DNA of 64,000 nucleotides from Progne subis subis (lineage: Eukaryota; Chordata; Aves; Passeriformes; Hirundinidae): the NCBI GenBank assembly GCA_022316685.1, contig JAKJHU010000067.1, forward strand, positions 2,924,501 to 2,988,500, in the 5' to 3' direction. Both the position numbers and the translations under genes were made by a program. Positions 49,960 through 62,110 of this stretch are shown piece after piece. Numbering within the stretch: the stretch's first letter is position 1; each line of letters starts with the position of its first letter. The notes under the pieces are model-generated. The model ran no database searches. It worked only from the letters and a program-made list of their open reading frames with translations, and was not told where the DNA came from.

Positions 49960-51490
49960 CCAGCTTAAAAATCATAAACTGGAGTTCCTCATATTTTTTT
50001 TAAAAAACAAACACAAGGAAGTGAAACTGGAATACATCAGTAAAGATCACTTTTGATACACTTCAGCTGGAATACAGATTTGTTTCTTATCTGTTCTTTA
50101 TATTTGTTTACAACTTTTGGTGGTGGGTAACAATTTATTAGCTGCAGAATTAAACAGTTCTTTCAGTTTCTTTTGCAGTAATAATATAGATTCCCTGGCC
50201 TAGCTATGCACAGGATTTATGCAATTTCTTCCAGGATCTTAAGACCATTAGGTATAATTTGTTGTATAGTCAGTTTTTTCTTCTTAGGATTCCATATTTC
50301 TGTGTTCCCTTTAGCATACTGGTTATCTTGTGTTGACTCTATCAATTTCTATAAAGAAACAAATCTGAATCACTTCGGAAGACCATTTGTATGTCAGAAC
50401 AAGAAATGCAGATCAGCTTTGAAAAGCTAGAAATGGATACATGAAATGCAGTAAAGTAAAAATGCAGTGATAAAAAAATATGGTAAAAATTTTCTTTTTC
50501 TAATCCAAATTTCATGTCTAATTATGGATTAGAAAAATGTAAAATTCTTTCTCCTCTAACAAACAATAATAGACAGGCACTGGTAGAAGAAAACTGGTCT
50601 CCTCCAGAGATGGTTATGAAAGTACACATCTTAAAATGATGCACCTTTTGAAGATGTTTATTGTGTGACTGCCCCAGGCACAGGTGTTTCATTTTTGATA
50701 TCTAAAGACAGACAAATCCCTTCCTACATAGAAAGCTATGAAACAGTGACTTGGGAGCTGGACTGCCTGGCATACAATGAGAGGTGTGTATGAATTTGCA
50801 GCTCATCAACCACAGGTATTATTGGCTTTTTACATGTTATGAATTAATGTAACCCACAAAATTACTCAAGCTCACTATTCTGTGAAATTTGGAAGGTATA
50901 ATTAACCACATGGTCTCTAATTATGAAAACAGATGTAACATTCTGCCAGTGTTAATGGTACTATTCAGTGTGACTCTTCCTGGCACTGACATACAATAAC
51001 CTGTAAATTTCTGCATAATTTAATGCAGCCATATCCATGAAACACATTCTCTTAACCTCTTATCAGTTTGAACCCCATTCAGATGATTTTGTTTGTCTTT
51101 AAGATCAGCATAATGTTTTTTCAGCTTTCTCTTAAGAGCAATTCCTCTGAGGATATAGTTTGGCATAGCATCATGCAGTCCTGGGATCTACCACAATATG
51201 AGATGAAAAGCTAACTCTACTAGTTTTTCCTGAATCACAATTACTTTTCTTTTTATTCCCTCATGGAGCTAACATTTGCATGTTGAATTAATGAAATTTA
51301 ATTCAGATTATTTTTAGGGGCCTAATATTGAGATCCTACTGACAACCTAAAATGCCCATGCAACAGTTCCACTGACATGACTAGAATTCTTCATAGGAGC
51401 AAGAATTTACTGCAAGGTAAATTCAGCCTCATGAACTCCCAGTGAAAGTAGTGATTTGTATCGCTCACAGAAATCTCTCTGCTGCTTTGT
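49960..51490. other. A+T-rich unique sequence with one hairpin
   Basis: No gene is recognised. The structured site is the inverted repeat at 50495-50537. Confidence 0.6.
50495..50537. repeat. Inverted repeat, 13-bp perfect arms
   Basis: TTTTTCTAATCCA at 50495-50507 pairs with TGGATTAGAAAAA at 50525-50537 across 17 bases. Weaker pairing (AATTTT with AAAATT) continues outside the arms. The fold is microRNA-precursor-like in size but A+T-rich and short. Confidence 0.8.
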
Positions 51491-51495
51491 ATGTT
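51491..51495. repeat. Target-site duplication, left (ATGTT)
   Basis: Left member of the 5-bp duplication flanking the second LTR. Confidence 0.9.
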
Positions 51496-52167
51496 TGTTG
51501 AGGGTTAAGTTCTCCTGTAGAATTTTTCCCCCCCATGAGTTGCTAGATTTTTAAGTAGGGGTAGTTAAGCGGTGCTTAACCTGACAAAAGAAGTTGATCA
51601 CTTGGTTTTGGGGAAGGGAGGAGGCTCCCGGGAGAGCTAGGGTGTGGGCTCACTTCTCTCGGTTTTCCCGGGGAGGACGGTCGGGCTACGGGGTAGCTGC
51701 CTGGAGTCCACAGCTAACGGAGGAGTCTGGTCCTGGGAATTCTCTCATCTGTTGGAGTGCCCAGGAATTCGGAGTTTCTTCGTTACCCTGCTGGATTTTG
51801 GGTCAGCCCGGGGTCCAGCCGCTGCGGGTTCTCCGGCACTGCCCACTTTACCTGCCAGGGCACCCCCCTGCCTGCCGAGGACAGTCCATCGCTTCCAGCT
51901 TGCAGCCATCAGCGACGGACTTTGCCACCGTTTGCCCTCAGGGTTCTTGGTTCTGTTTTACTGTTATTATAAGTGCTGTTGTTGTTTGTCTGTCCTGTTA
52001 TATTTACTAGTAAAGGACTGTTATTCCTTTTCCCCATAGCTCTGACCGAAAGTTTTTTTTTTTAATCTTCTAAATTATAATAACACGGAGGGAAAGATTT
52101 GAATTCCTTATTTCCTGGAGAGGCCTGCCTCTCCCTAGCAGACAACTGTCTTTTTCAAACCAAGACA
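51496..52167 (+). mobile_element. Solo LTR, ERVL-like, copy 2
   Basis: A 672-bp element of the same family and orientation as the LTR at 12938. It begins TGTTGAGGG, ends CAAGACA, and is flanked by its own perfect 5-bp duplication ATGTT (51491-51495 and 52168-52172). The first 130 and last 200 bases are nearly identical to copy 1. The middle, G+C-rich part differs by many substitutions and small indels. Because each copy has its own target duplication, the two are independent insertions and not the two ends of one 38-kb provirus. Confidence 0.92.
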
Positions 52168-52172
52168 ATGTT
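52168..52172. repeat. Target-site duplication, right (ATGTT)
   Basis: Right member of the 5-bp duplication flanking the second LTR. Confidence 0.9.
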
Positions 52173-52309
52173 ACTGTTTCTGAATGAAGCCATATGTCTT
52201 CTAATATGAAAAATCTGAAACTTGCTTCCACAAAACTCAACAAGCAATACCTATCTACCTTTCTTAGGAATAATGTTCTCACAAAGACAATAAAGTCTTG
52301 AAAGATTTT

Positions 52310-52453
52310 GCCCAATGACTCTGTGATCTCTCTCCTTGGATATTTTGAAGGCTAGATCAGCCCTGAGCAATCTAGTCCAAGCTTGATACTCGCTTTCAGC
52401 AAGATGGATATTATCCTGAGGTCCCTTCCAGCCTGAATTACCTTGTGATCCCA
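52310..52453 (+). mobile_element. CR1 LINE 3' fragment, diverged
   Basis: CTCCTTGGATATTTTGAAGG, TCAGCCCTGAGCAATCTAG, then CTGAGGTCCCTTCCAGCCTG and TTGTGATCC follow the CR1 3' untranslated region up to its end. It is more diverged than the copy at 38404. It begins about 140 bases after the second LTR. Confidence 0.85.
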
Positions 52454-54910
52454 CAAACATCTAGTCACAGTTCAAAACCAAATGTGCCTAGCATTTGTTT
52501 TTCTAATATGGTGAAACAACTTTCTGGCTTTGCTAAAAAGATATCCTCTGTTACACACACTTTAGATCCTGCTTTAGATCCCATTTTTTGTGACCATGAA
52601 GGGATTTTCTTGAACTAAAGATGTCCACCTTTTCCATTTCACCTTGTGCTATGAGGTCATATCATCAACAGCAACTCAACAACATCAAGAATTGGAATAG
52701 GAAAAAAAAAAAAAAAATCATGTGTGAAGGATGGAATTTAGCAATTGTTGTGGAAAAAATGGAAGGAACACCAAGAGAGGATACATCAGAGTGCAATACA
52801 CTGATAGCCACTAGATTTAGGAGTCACTGGGACCCCAGGCACTCAAATCGAGAAAACAAGTACAGTGATTAAATCCTGACAAGGCACACAGCTGATACAG
52901 AATAGAGAAACCAACTGCCAGATGAAGCCAGAACAGCCAGTAAGATTCCCAAGGTGCCAGTCAAGTTTGTGGAGTTTATTCTCAGTACATCACACTTAGA
53001 ACACCATGATTCTGTATATGGAAATAACAATAAAAATATTTGTTTATTCTTTCTAGCCATTGTTCTCAGACACTTCTGAGAATTCTGTTGTCATTCAGTC
53101 ATTTAAATTATGTTATCTTTTCTTGTTTTAATGTGAAATTTTCTCCAGCTACAGGAAAATTTCTCAATAATTAACATATTTTTCAGTCCAGGCAGTCACT
53201 CAGAGTAATTTTGTACTGTACTTTTTCTGTCAATGGCTACTCTGGTTTTTCATATTAGGAAATTTTATCCCTACTGCACATCTCTTCCTCTGGATCATTG
53301 CTTTACAAAGTGAACAGAATTGCTTTAGCAGTCATTCCCACCTCTGACCATTTATTTAAAGCACTTTCTCTCTCTTGGAGTTCCAAACCAGTAGGTCAGT
53401 ACTGTAATGTTCACCAAATTTGTAGGTGTATTTCCAAAAGCATTTTTACCACAGCAATTTGAAAGTAGGAAATAAGCTTTCATTTGCCTTCTTTAATAGA
53501 ACTTGCTTAGCTAACAGTCTGCATAGTACTTAAAAATGAATGTAAGTTAATGCATGGACATAATCTTATTTTTATATAAACATATGGAAATATTTAATTA
53601 AATTACTGTTTACTAGATAGTACCCTGGGACTGTCACTGGTTAGTGCCTCTGATGTATTGAGAACTGCAGAATTCCAGCTTAAATGTCCACTGTTAATTG
53701 ACATTTCTTTAATTCACTTTCAAAATATAGATGAAATATAAGACTCTTTATTCTATCAGTTCCACAATCTTCTTCCAAATGTACATGTACAAAATGTGCC
53801 TTTTTCTGAAGCAATGCTCTCAAAGCATCCTCTTTTGGTGATAAAGGGAAAATAAATATAAAGCAAAAGATGATTTAGACAAAACTTTCCATCCTAAAGC
53901 ACCTGCTGAAGTTGACCTGAGTTTATGGTGTCAGAGTTCCAGTTAAGACTTGCATGACTGCAAAGAGGTTTTCCTATATATGTACATATGTACAGACCAA
54001 GTGGCAAGTTTCTTTTAGCCCCTTACTAACTTTACTCTTCTGCATTTCTCATCAACTGAACTCGCATATATTTCAACTGCATAAGTTGTGAAATAGATTT
54101 GGCAGGAAGTGAATGTGACAAGTATCACCCACAGGCTTGCTTGAAGAGCTATCATCTCCACAAGGGTAAAAAACAGTATGAAATAGTCCCTAGACATTAA
54201 ATTTCCTTGCTGATTTACCCACTCAGGCACCAAATATACCAGTAAAGCAAGTGGCTCAAAGGTAGTAAGTGCCACTTGTATCCTCACCATACAAAGTGTG
54301 TTAATTGACTGCAAAGCAACTATCGCTTCTATTTTCCGTCAGATTTAATATAAATCTATTAATTTAAGTTTTTTTCATTTTTTCAAAGAGAACTGTACAA
54401 CAGTATAAGAGTTATAATTTCCATGATCTATCATATAGGTTTGTACTTCATTTTAGAGTTTCTGGTGTCCATGAACGTTCCCATATTCATCTTATCAAAA
54501 CAGTCGAAAAGAAAGCTTGAGAGCTTTGACTTCAACTGACCATGACACCTGATTTTGAAAACTAATTTGTATTCTTTAAAAGCTAAAAAAACCCTCTCAC
54601 TTTTCTGGAATGAATGTTGTTTTTTGTTGTAATTGAGCCACAATGCCATGTAAAAACAGCAGTTTCTTAAAACATAAACACATTAAGAGGAAAACAAGAA
54701 GTACAGTTTTACTTGCCTGGAAAATGATAAATAGTGTTGCTTTAAACTGTAAGACAAGCCATAAGACAAATTACTAGGAAAGTAATACATAAAACAAAAC
54801 ACAATCAGAAAAAATAAACCAAAAAATGGTCTGAATATACATAGCTCCTATTGCTGTTACTTTTTTATTTTTTTCATTTTCCTGCATCTCATTCTGAGTA
54901 TAGTATGTTT
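52454..54910. other. A+T-rich unique sequence, no gene seen
   Basis: A 17-base A run lies near 52701. The 99-codon minus-strand frame at 54015-54314 has hydrophobic segments, but no recognised family and no good splice context. Confidence 0.55.
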
Positions 54911-55163
54911 GGTTTTAACTTGAAAAGGGGTAGATTTAAATGGTATAATAATAAGAAATTCTATACTGTGAGGTGAGGCCCTGAAACAGGTTGGCCATAG
55001 AAGTTGTTGATGTCCCATCCCTGGAAGTGTCCAAGGCTAGGCTGGATGGACGTCTGAAAAACCCAGTCTAGTGGAAGATGTCCCTGTCAAAGGCAGGGAA
55101 GTTGAAACTAGATGACCTTTAAGTCCCTTGTAAACAAAATGGTGTTGTGATACAGTGATTTTG
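54911..55163 (+). mobile_element. CR1 LINE 3' fragment
   Basis: GGTTTTAACTTGAAAAGGGG, AAATTCTATACTGTGAGG, CCTGAAACAGGTTGGCC, TGTCCCATCCCTGGAAGTG and GTCTAGTGGAAGATGTCCC align with the CR1 3' end seen at 38404-38820. It decays past AGATGACCTTTAAGTCCC. The two copies differ by many substitutions, so they are separate insertions. Confidence 0.93.
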
Positions 55164-58100
55164 TACATTCTGTAGGGCTGAGTATAAAACACAAATACTC
55201 ACTTTTTCTCCAACTTGAATTCCAGAAGATAAGAGTTACTGATAAACTCCAAAAAAATTCTCATTTCTGGACAGAATTTCTTGATATTTGAGTCTAAAAA
55301 TCACCTATCCTTTTAGCAGAAGAAAATAAGTTACATTACCTATTTCCGTTGCAATTTTTTTTTTCTTTTTTTTTTTTTTTTTTTCAGTCTGTGGAAGGAG
55401 GGTGACAAGAAAAATACATGAAGCATTTGATACCTCTGTGAACCCCATTCTTTAGCTTTCCAGCACCATAATCTACTTAGGCATAGACATAGACATATTC
55501 AAAAACAAGTGAAGAGTACATCTGAAATAACTTTACAATCAAATTTACCCTTGAACCTTGGTCTCCTTTTTTGTGTTAATTGGTGTGGCTAAAATACTGC
55601 AGAAGACAAGTTTTACTGTCTTCTGACATGGTGTTGCAACAATATGCCAGCAAAGCTTTAGGTCCTCAGATACCATCGTGAACATTAATTTTCACAATTA
55701 AAAGTACACCACTCTAGAGAGCTGTGCTACCTCTGAATTGAAAACAAAACAAAAGAAAACAACACACATACAAAAGTGGGGTTTCAGTCCTAAATTCTGT
55801 ACTCCAGGCTCAGGAGAGATGCGAAAGCAAAAAACATGGATATGTCCAGCCTTTCTGTGAGGGAACACCCTTGGGTATGTTGACAGAAGAACTAACCTCT
55901 ACTATCTTTGGCGCCCGAGCTCACTGTCCAAGGCAAAGTTACTTCATAGTGTAGACCTTCTGAAACAGGGCAGGAATTCATGGATCAACCTTCCTGGCTG
56001 GGCTGAACACTCACCTAGCAGGAAGGGTACTGGTAGTATGTGCAAGAGAGTGATGACATTTTTTTCAATATTTTCCATTATTGTTTCTAATAATCACTTC
56101 ATTGATCCCTTCCTACTTTCTCAGAGACTAGCAACAGTCTAGAAAAGTACAAGATCACTTCATATTGTCAGAGCTAAGAGGCAAAACAGCAGAATAGCCC
56201 TTGGTAGATATGAGGGCTAAGTGATGGGCTTCCCATCATAACCCCACCTTATGAGAATCCATGTTTTGTCTCCCATATGAGAAGCTTTTAGTGAATCACA
56301 CACTGGGGTGACCAGCTGGGACCATCACAGAGGGTCCCAAGTCAGAAAAATCCATGCAGCACAGTATGGCAAGTGGCAGATGTATGTGTTTACATCAGTA
56401 TGCTAAGAATCACATCTGTAATTCTCACTAGTGTGTAACCTTGTGGCATGTCTAGAAATTACAGATTTAGAAATATTTAAGACACATAAGATTAAAACTA
56501 ACCAAGAAGGGGTTTTAAGTTGCTTTGTTTTTTACATAGTGTATAAAGGGATCATAGACTGGCCTTGTTTTTTTGTGGATTTGAGATTTAATGTTATTTA
56601 CTCCTAAGGGAGTATATTTAATGAATTGACACTATTCTGCAGCCACCTGTGAGATACTGATTAGACAGAATATGTAAGAAACAAAAGGTATCTTTGGGAA
56701 AATAGAGGAACAAAAAAATGTCACAGAAACACTACTGTGTACTCCCTTTGGAAACCTTAATTTAAGGTAATAACACTTCAGGAGTGAGCAATGCTTTTCT
56801 AATTGCTTGTATTATCTCTTTACCAGTGTTTCACAACAGGTAGTAGATAGATTATAACTGGCAAATCTCTAAAGAATTTAGACAGAAGCATAAGCACACA
56901 AGAAAAAAATATAATTTCAGTGATTACCTTCCAAGCCTTTAATAAAAGTAGTTAAGGCCTGATTTAAAAGCCTCCCCTCTGATGGTAATAGCCTATTTGT
57001 CAGATGTTACTATACAGTGATGATAGTCATTGTGCAGTAAAATGCTTAGCATTTAGCACTAAATGCTGATTTTTTTTTTTCTTTTTTTTTTTTCCTCTCT
57101 AGATGTTTATATTATGGCAAGCAGTGAAGAGATTGGCCTGAAGACTGGCTCTCTAACCCCAAATGCATCAAGATTTAATACAAATTTTGGAATTGTATAC
57201 TTACTCATACATTGAAAGGAAAGCTATTGCACATTAACAAATCAGAAATACATCTAAGTGCCAACATGATTTAATTTTTAAATTGAAAAGAATTTATATT
57301 CACTCTAAATGAACATTGAACAAAGGTTTAACCCACTACAGATATCACCTTTGAGTTGAAACAGTCTCTTCCTTTTGACTGAAGTGGGATTTTCATTAAT
57401 GGACATATCTCTCTGTAAATTCTAGACCTCAGGTTCTGTCTTTTAGATTATATTCTGTCTGTCTTTCACAGAGTTTTATTACATGACTTTATGAATGAGT
57501 CAGATCTTGGGCTCTATTTATTTTACTTCTTTCATAGAATATATGATGTGGAAATCCAATCACTAATGAATATGTGTTATAGGAAAATTATTATCCCTCT
57601 CTGAGGAGGCAGTGCAGTGGTCTTTAAAATATCTGTGATTTTTCTCCCATAAATTTACATTAAACTGGACAGATTATAAACTAATAGTGACGAAAGAAGA
57701 AATAATAAAAATTTTGTTCTAGTACACAAAAACGGAAAGACTTATTTATTTACTTTTATTTTATTTACAATGAATTCTTGTGTATGGTCTTTATCTAAAC
57801 CAGCAAAGTTAATAAATAAGTGTGATAGTAATAAGTGTTCTGGAAAAAACCTTCAGACTGAATTTTCCCTAATCAGCTGTTACTGTATAAATAACACTGT
57901 ATAAATAAGATACTTGATATTCAGTTCATGCAATGCAGTAGACACTTCACATCATTTACTCAGGGCAAGAAAAAGATTTTTTTCTCTTCCAAAAAATAAT
58001 CAGTCTGAAGTATGTCAAGTTTCCTATGAAAAGTACTAACATTTTCTTTACGAATGACAAGATATGCACCTAATTGACAACAGATTCATGCAAAGAATAT

Positions 58101-58325
58101 GGGAATGTGCTCATTGCACAGAAATAATAAACTGGGGAAAAAAAATTTAAAGAAAAACTCTGAAACATTGCTAAAATTCAGTAGAGATCCCCTGTTATCC
58201 CCTGTTAGAAGCATATTGCATTTATTTAACCATCTCTCCCAATTTTTTCAAGAACTTGCTAATTTATATTTATTCAAAATGTAAAGCACTATTAATATGA
58301 GATAAAATATTTAATTATTTTACTA
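55164..58325. other. A+T-rich unique sequence with T tracts
   Basis: T-rich tracts lie at 55355-55384 (ending CAG) and 57071-57098 (ending CTCTCTAG). The second is followed by an open 36-codon stretch described in the findings. No gene is called. Confidence 0.5.
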
Positions 58326-58595
58326 CTATATAATGTACTGGTTCATTAACGTTATCCTTAATGAGTTTTCTTCCATCATTATTTCTAATTTAGTCTTCAG
58401 TAATTTACAGTAACAGCTTGGTTTGCTATCAAGGAATTGAGGTGCACCCAAAAGCCATGTTAGGACTGGCTGCTGAACATAGAGAGGCAGTGTTTTGGTG
58501 ACTTTTCTTAATAAGAAAGGACCTGCTGCTGTTGCACTGATAGCAGAGAGAGTAGTATCCGACAGACTCCTGTTCTTATGTGAACAACTTCCCAA
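58326..58595 (-). pseudogene. Possible retroviral pol remnant, weak
   Basis: The minus-strand frame contains spaced features of the connection segment between reverse transcriptase and RNase H of class I-type retroviruses: an alanine-rich helix, then LLRKVTKTL, PLYV, VLTWLL, FLDS, and a Y followed by KLL at roughly the expected distances. No diagnostic catalytic motif lies in this stretch and no flanking pol sequence was recognised. It may be chance. If real, it is an old fragment in a different orientation from the two solo LTRs. Confidence 0.2.
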
Positions 58596-59571
58596 TAAAC
58601 TAAGCTCCCCCTAAAAATATATCCAGATAAATAGAAAACAAAGAAAAATATTATTATTGCCAAAATAGTTTATCAGATCAAGCAGGAAATTCCTTAAAAA
58701 TTCACAATAAATTTCCCTAATTCCACAACAAATTCAGCATTACATACAATACTTAAATGTAATACATAATCTGGTTTTGTCCTGAACCAGAAAGTGTATC
58801 ACCTTCAACACAAACATTTACTAAAGCTACAGATATGCTGCTAGATAGGTCCCACATTGGGTCCCTGCTCAAGAGGAGTTTCACAGGCTTGTGTCCACTC
58901 TTCCCATGGTGTGTCCCATCTACATCAGATTGGCTGCGTCAAGGCCGCATAAGTGTCACTTTTGGATCCTGGCTCCGTACTGCACTTTGGTTGCCACAGG
59001 ACAAAACTGGATGAGGAAGAGGGATAGTGGGTGTTATTCTCAGTTCGTGTTTTAAACAGGTTGAGGACTGTGCTGTGGCCTACTAGACCTTCCCCCCCCC
59101 CCCACCCCGAAAACAGGGAGATGTGACTGTGTTGCATAAAGAGCACATTGTCAGTACGACAGGTAATGGCATCTGAGGGTTCAAAGCATTCTGTAGTACT
59201 GAAGGGGAGAGAATGCAAAAACCTAGGGCAATCTCATCACACTGCTAACATGGAATGAGTCATTTACACTTCCTATGCTATCCAGGAGAAAAAGGCCTTA
59301 GTTTCTTCTAAAGCGTCTTTTGCAAGCAATGCTTCTCACTGAATATGCTGTAAACTAACATCCTTTTAGCATCAGAATCTGATGATTTGGGACCACTTCT
59401 TCAGTGTTGCCCTTTTCTCTCACTGTATGAACAAGTGATCTTAACAAATATGAGATCTTTTGAAAAGCTAATCATTTATGTTAAGCACTTAATAGAAATA
59501 GTGCAATTTGAAAATCTGGCTTTAACTCACATAAAGTCTGCCATAGTTTCATTAACTTCATTAACTTCAAT
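58596..59571. other. Unique sequence with a C12 run
   Basis: Twelve C lie in a row at 59092-59103, so the minus strand carries G12. The minus-strand frame 58925-59218 crosses it. Its end (STEPGSKSDTYAALTQPI) looks protein-like but is not recognised. Confidence 0.5.
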
Positions 59572-59593
59572 GTTCTGATAATATTATCAGAAC
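59572..59593. repeat. Perfect 22-bp palindrome, no spacer
   Basis: GTTCTGATAAT is followed directly by its reverse complement ATTATCAGAAC. By chance roughly one such 22-bp palindrome is expected in 4 Mb. An imperfect direct repeat of ATTAACTTC lies immediately upstream. Confidence 0.95.
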
Positions 59594-61625
59594 TCACTAC
59601 ATCAAAATATCACAAGGATTGTCTAGAAATGATTGCAAAACAGCTTTGTCTCAGCTGAAGAAATAATCACTTTTCCGGAAAACCTTTAGGCAGTTACTTA
59701 AAGGTAACTTAGAGGTTCACTAAAGTTTGGGAGACAGTCCACAGGGCATAACTCTGGTGCTTCAATGGATTTTAAGGTGGAAGATAGCATCTAATGATTG
59801 TGCTCTACAGACAGCAACATCTGGATTCCCTTTTTAAGCAAGATGAAAATATAAACAGAAATTCAAATCTGTATATAATCTCTTCAGTAAGTCAAATACT
59901 GTTATACTCTAAGAAAAAGACACAGGCTCAAGCATACTGACAAGCATACTGTTAATTACATTTGATTATATCTCTTTTGGCAATATTCCCCTTATATTTT
60001 TTCACTCTTGACACACTGTATATGATGTGCAAGTTGTTTATTGAAACAATAAAAGATAAAACCTTTTAATTTATTTTCTTCTGGACAAAACCAATTAATA
60101 TACTACACCTCCTGAAGAAAATCGCAGTATTGTGTTGAATTTTCTATTTCAAGAAAACTGATAACATGTCAAATATGTTACCCAACAGAGTTTTGGAAAG
60201 AGAATTCTGCACATGTAAGTGATGTTTAAAGGAAAAAAACCAAAAAAAACAAACAACAATGAATGACTGTTTAAAAGGCAGACATATTCTGTTCTTGCTT
60301 AAGCATTCATTACTGCAAACATTACAGCCATAACACACTGCTCCATTGTTTTTTAATGTTTGATGTAATGTTAGTATATAAACCCCACTATCATTGTCAT
60401 AACATTACTTACTGAATTTGACAATGCTGCAGATTACAATGGAAAGCTTGAAAAATACAAAACAGACTGCACCAATATAAAACCATCTTAAATTCATCAG
60501 GAACCATTTTTTTAATGCCTGAGAATGAAAGTCCCTGCAGTCTACAGCTATTACTGAATTTCTGATGTTAGAGACTTTAATAGCACCCTCTCAAGATTCT
60601 GAAATTGCAGCCTGAGATGCACACAGTTTTTCCCAACTTACTTTCATCCTTTAAGAACTTTTACTTACTTTTCTGTGAAGGCAAAAGCTACCACAGAGAC
60701 TTTATAATTGTAGACTCTGTCATGTCTTTTTCCAGGCATTCTCAGGCCATTTGCAGTTTACTCCTATGAATTACACAGAAGTTTCTTGAGCAAATCCACA
60801 TACAAAAACTGTAAAAGATGTTGATGTAGAAATAGTTCTCGCCAGTATGATACTACTTTACACATTTTCCTAAATCCCTCGGTGAGAGTATCCCTCATTA
60901 AAGTTCTCAGATATCCAAGACTGACTCCCAAATGCTCAGAGAAATATATTTTAAAAACTTTGTTCAATTCCCTGAAACACTTTGGAACCATATTGTCTGT
61001 TGAGACATACTTAGTCACATGGATTGGTTAACTATTACATATGTGGAAAAAAATTAATTTGTTTTACAACAGTGACTAACAACTGAAAATACTGAAGTCA
61101 CACTTCCTGCTATGAGATATTTGCTGTCTTAAAATGAAAAACCTCAAATTTATCGGCCCTTGTGACTCAACAGGTATCCATGTTGAGCAACATGCAGCAT
61201 GAAAAAAGCTGCAACCATATTTCCTTACCAGTCCAATAGATATTCTCTTGTACTGGGTAGAAATATGATTTCCAAGTTCTTTCAGGTCCTTTGGATTCCT
61301 TATCAAGCCTGTAAGAATTGTGGCCCCTTCAATGCAGAGCAGTATGATCTCAGGAGACAATGGATTTCAGTGTCTAATCTTGAGGCTTGAATTCTAACTG
61401 AAAATCTAAAAATACATCATTGATCCACTACGACCTGTCTCCATTATAAAATTGCTAGACATGAGTATATTTTAGAAATATAACCTCAGTTCAACTGTTT
61501 TATTAATTCTTAAATATAGATATAAATCTAGATAGATATTTATATGGATATGTAAATATCTTCCCACTCCTTTTCAGCCTACAGGCAGGTAATTATGGTT
61601 TCCCCTACACCGCAGGATTCCCTAC
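59594..61625. other. A+T-rich unique sequence, no gene called
   Basis: An 80-nt minus-strand interval with both splice signals lies at 61229-61308 (see findings). A short TAGATA microsatellite lies at about 61515-61555. Confidence 0.5.
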
Positions 61626-62110
61626 ATTGCAAATTTGCATCCTGGATATATCTCCTACCATGTTATGTTATTGGATGGAAACTTGTGAGTGGGTAGGCAG
61701 AAAGTCACAGTGCTCTCTAGCTGATCTGGATGAACAAGCATTTTGTGAAGTACAAGTGCAGCACAGTCCAATTTCAACCACTGATATAAAGTGCCAATTT
61801 TATGCAGAAGACATGGAGTGAAACTTAATCGTCACTACATCTGATTATTATAATTGCAATATTAGCACGCTGAGAGAGAATTACCTCTAGAATGGAGCAG
61901 TTGGATAAGATTCAGCTGTGTCTCAAGCTGAACCCGACCAGCTCAGCTATATTTCTACAACCTATATTCAGGTTGGCAGTCTCTCTTCTGTTATATGATA
62001 TAAGGCTTTGACCTATCTTGATGGAAAATTATCTGGACTCATTTATTTATCACTACTCAGACAGACAGTGCCAAGGACATTTCTGAAAGAAAGACACCCT
62101 CAGTGCTTTA
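61626..62110 (+). pseudogene. Old LINE reverse-transcriptase remnant, L2-like
   Basis: FYAED (codons at about 61798-61812) sits where LINE reverse transcriptases have the catalytic YADD. About 80 bases later, in another frame, MEQLDKIQLCLKLNP (61892-61936) matches the conserved block read as WM...NKLKLNPDKTE in L2-type elements. TYLDGKLS (62011-62034) then fits the following LGV.LD..LS block. The order and spacing are right and the frame shifts are those of an old copy. Avian CR1 has a different block here, so this is probably a separate, older LINE clade. The first D of YADD has become E. No flanking endonuclease was seen. Confidence 0.45.

Noticed and set aside
12938..52167. A single 39-kb provirus bounded by the two LTRs
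   Set aside because: Each LTR has its own private 5-bp target duplication (CCAGC and ATGTT), and the DNA between them shows no gag, pol or env in the LTR orientation.
52251..52460. Minus-strand open frame of 69 codons
   Set aside because: It is antisense to a CR1 3' fragment.
54015..54314. 99-codon minus-strand frame with hydrophobic segments
   Set aside because: No family recognised and no good acceptor or donor; hydrophobic runs are expected from T-rich DNA.
55355..55400. T tract ending CAG as a splice acceptor
   Set aside because: The following frames close quickly or lack protein character, and poly(T) tracts ending in AG recur by chance here.
58925..59218. Minus-strand frame ending DTYAALTQPI as a receptor tail with a tyrosine motif
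   Set aside because: The motif match is loose, the frame crosses a G12 run and nothing upstream looks like a membrane segment or Ig domain.
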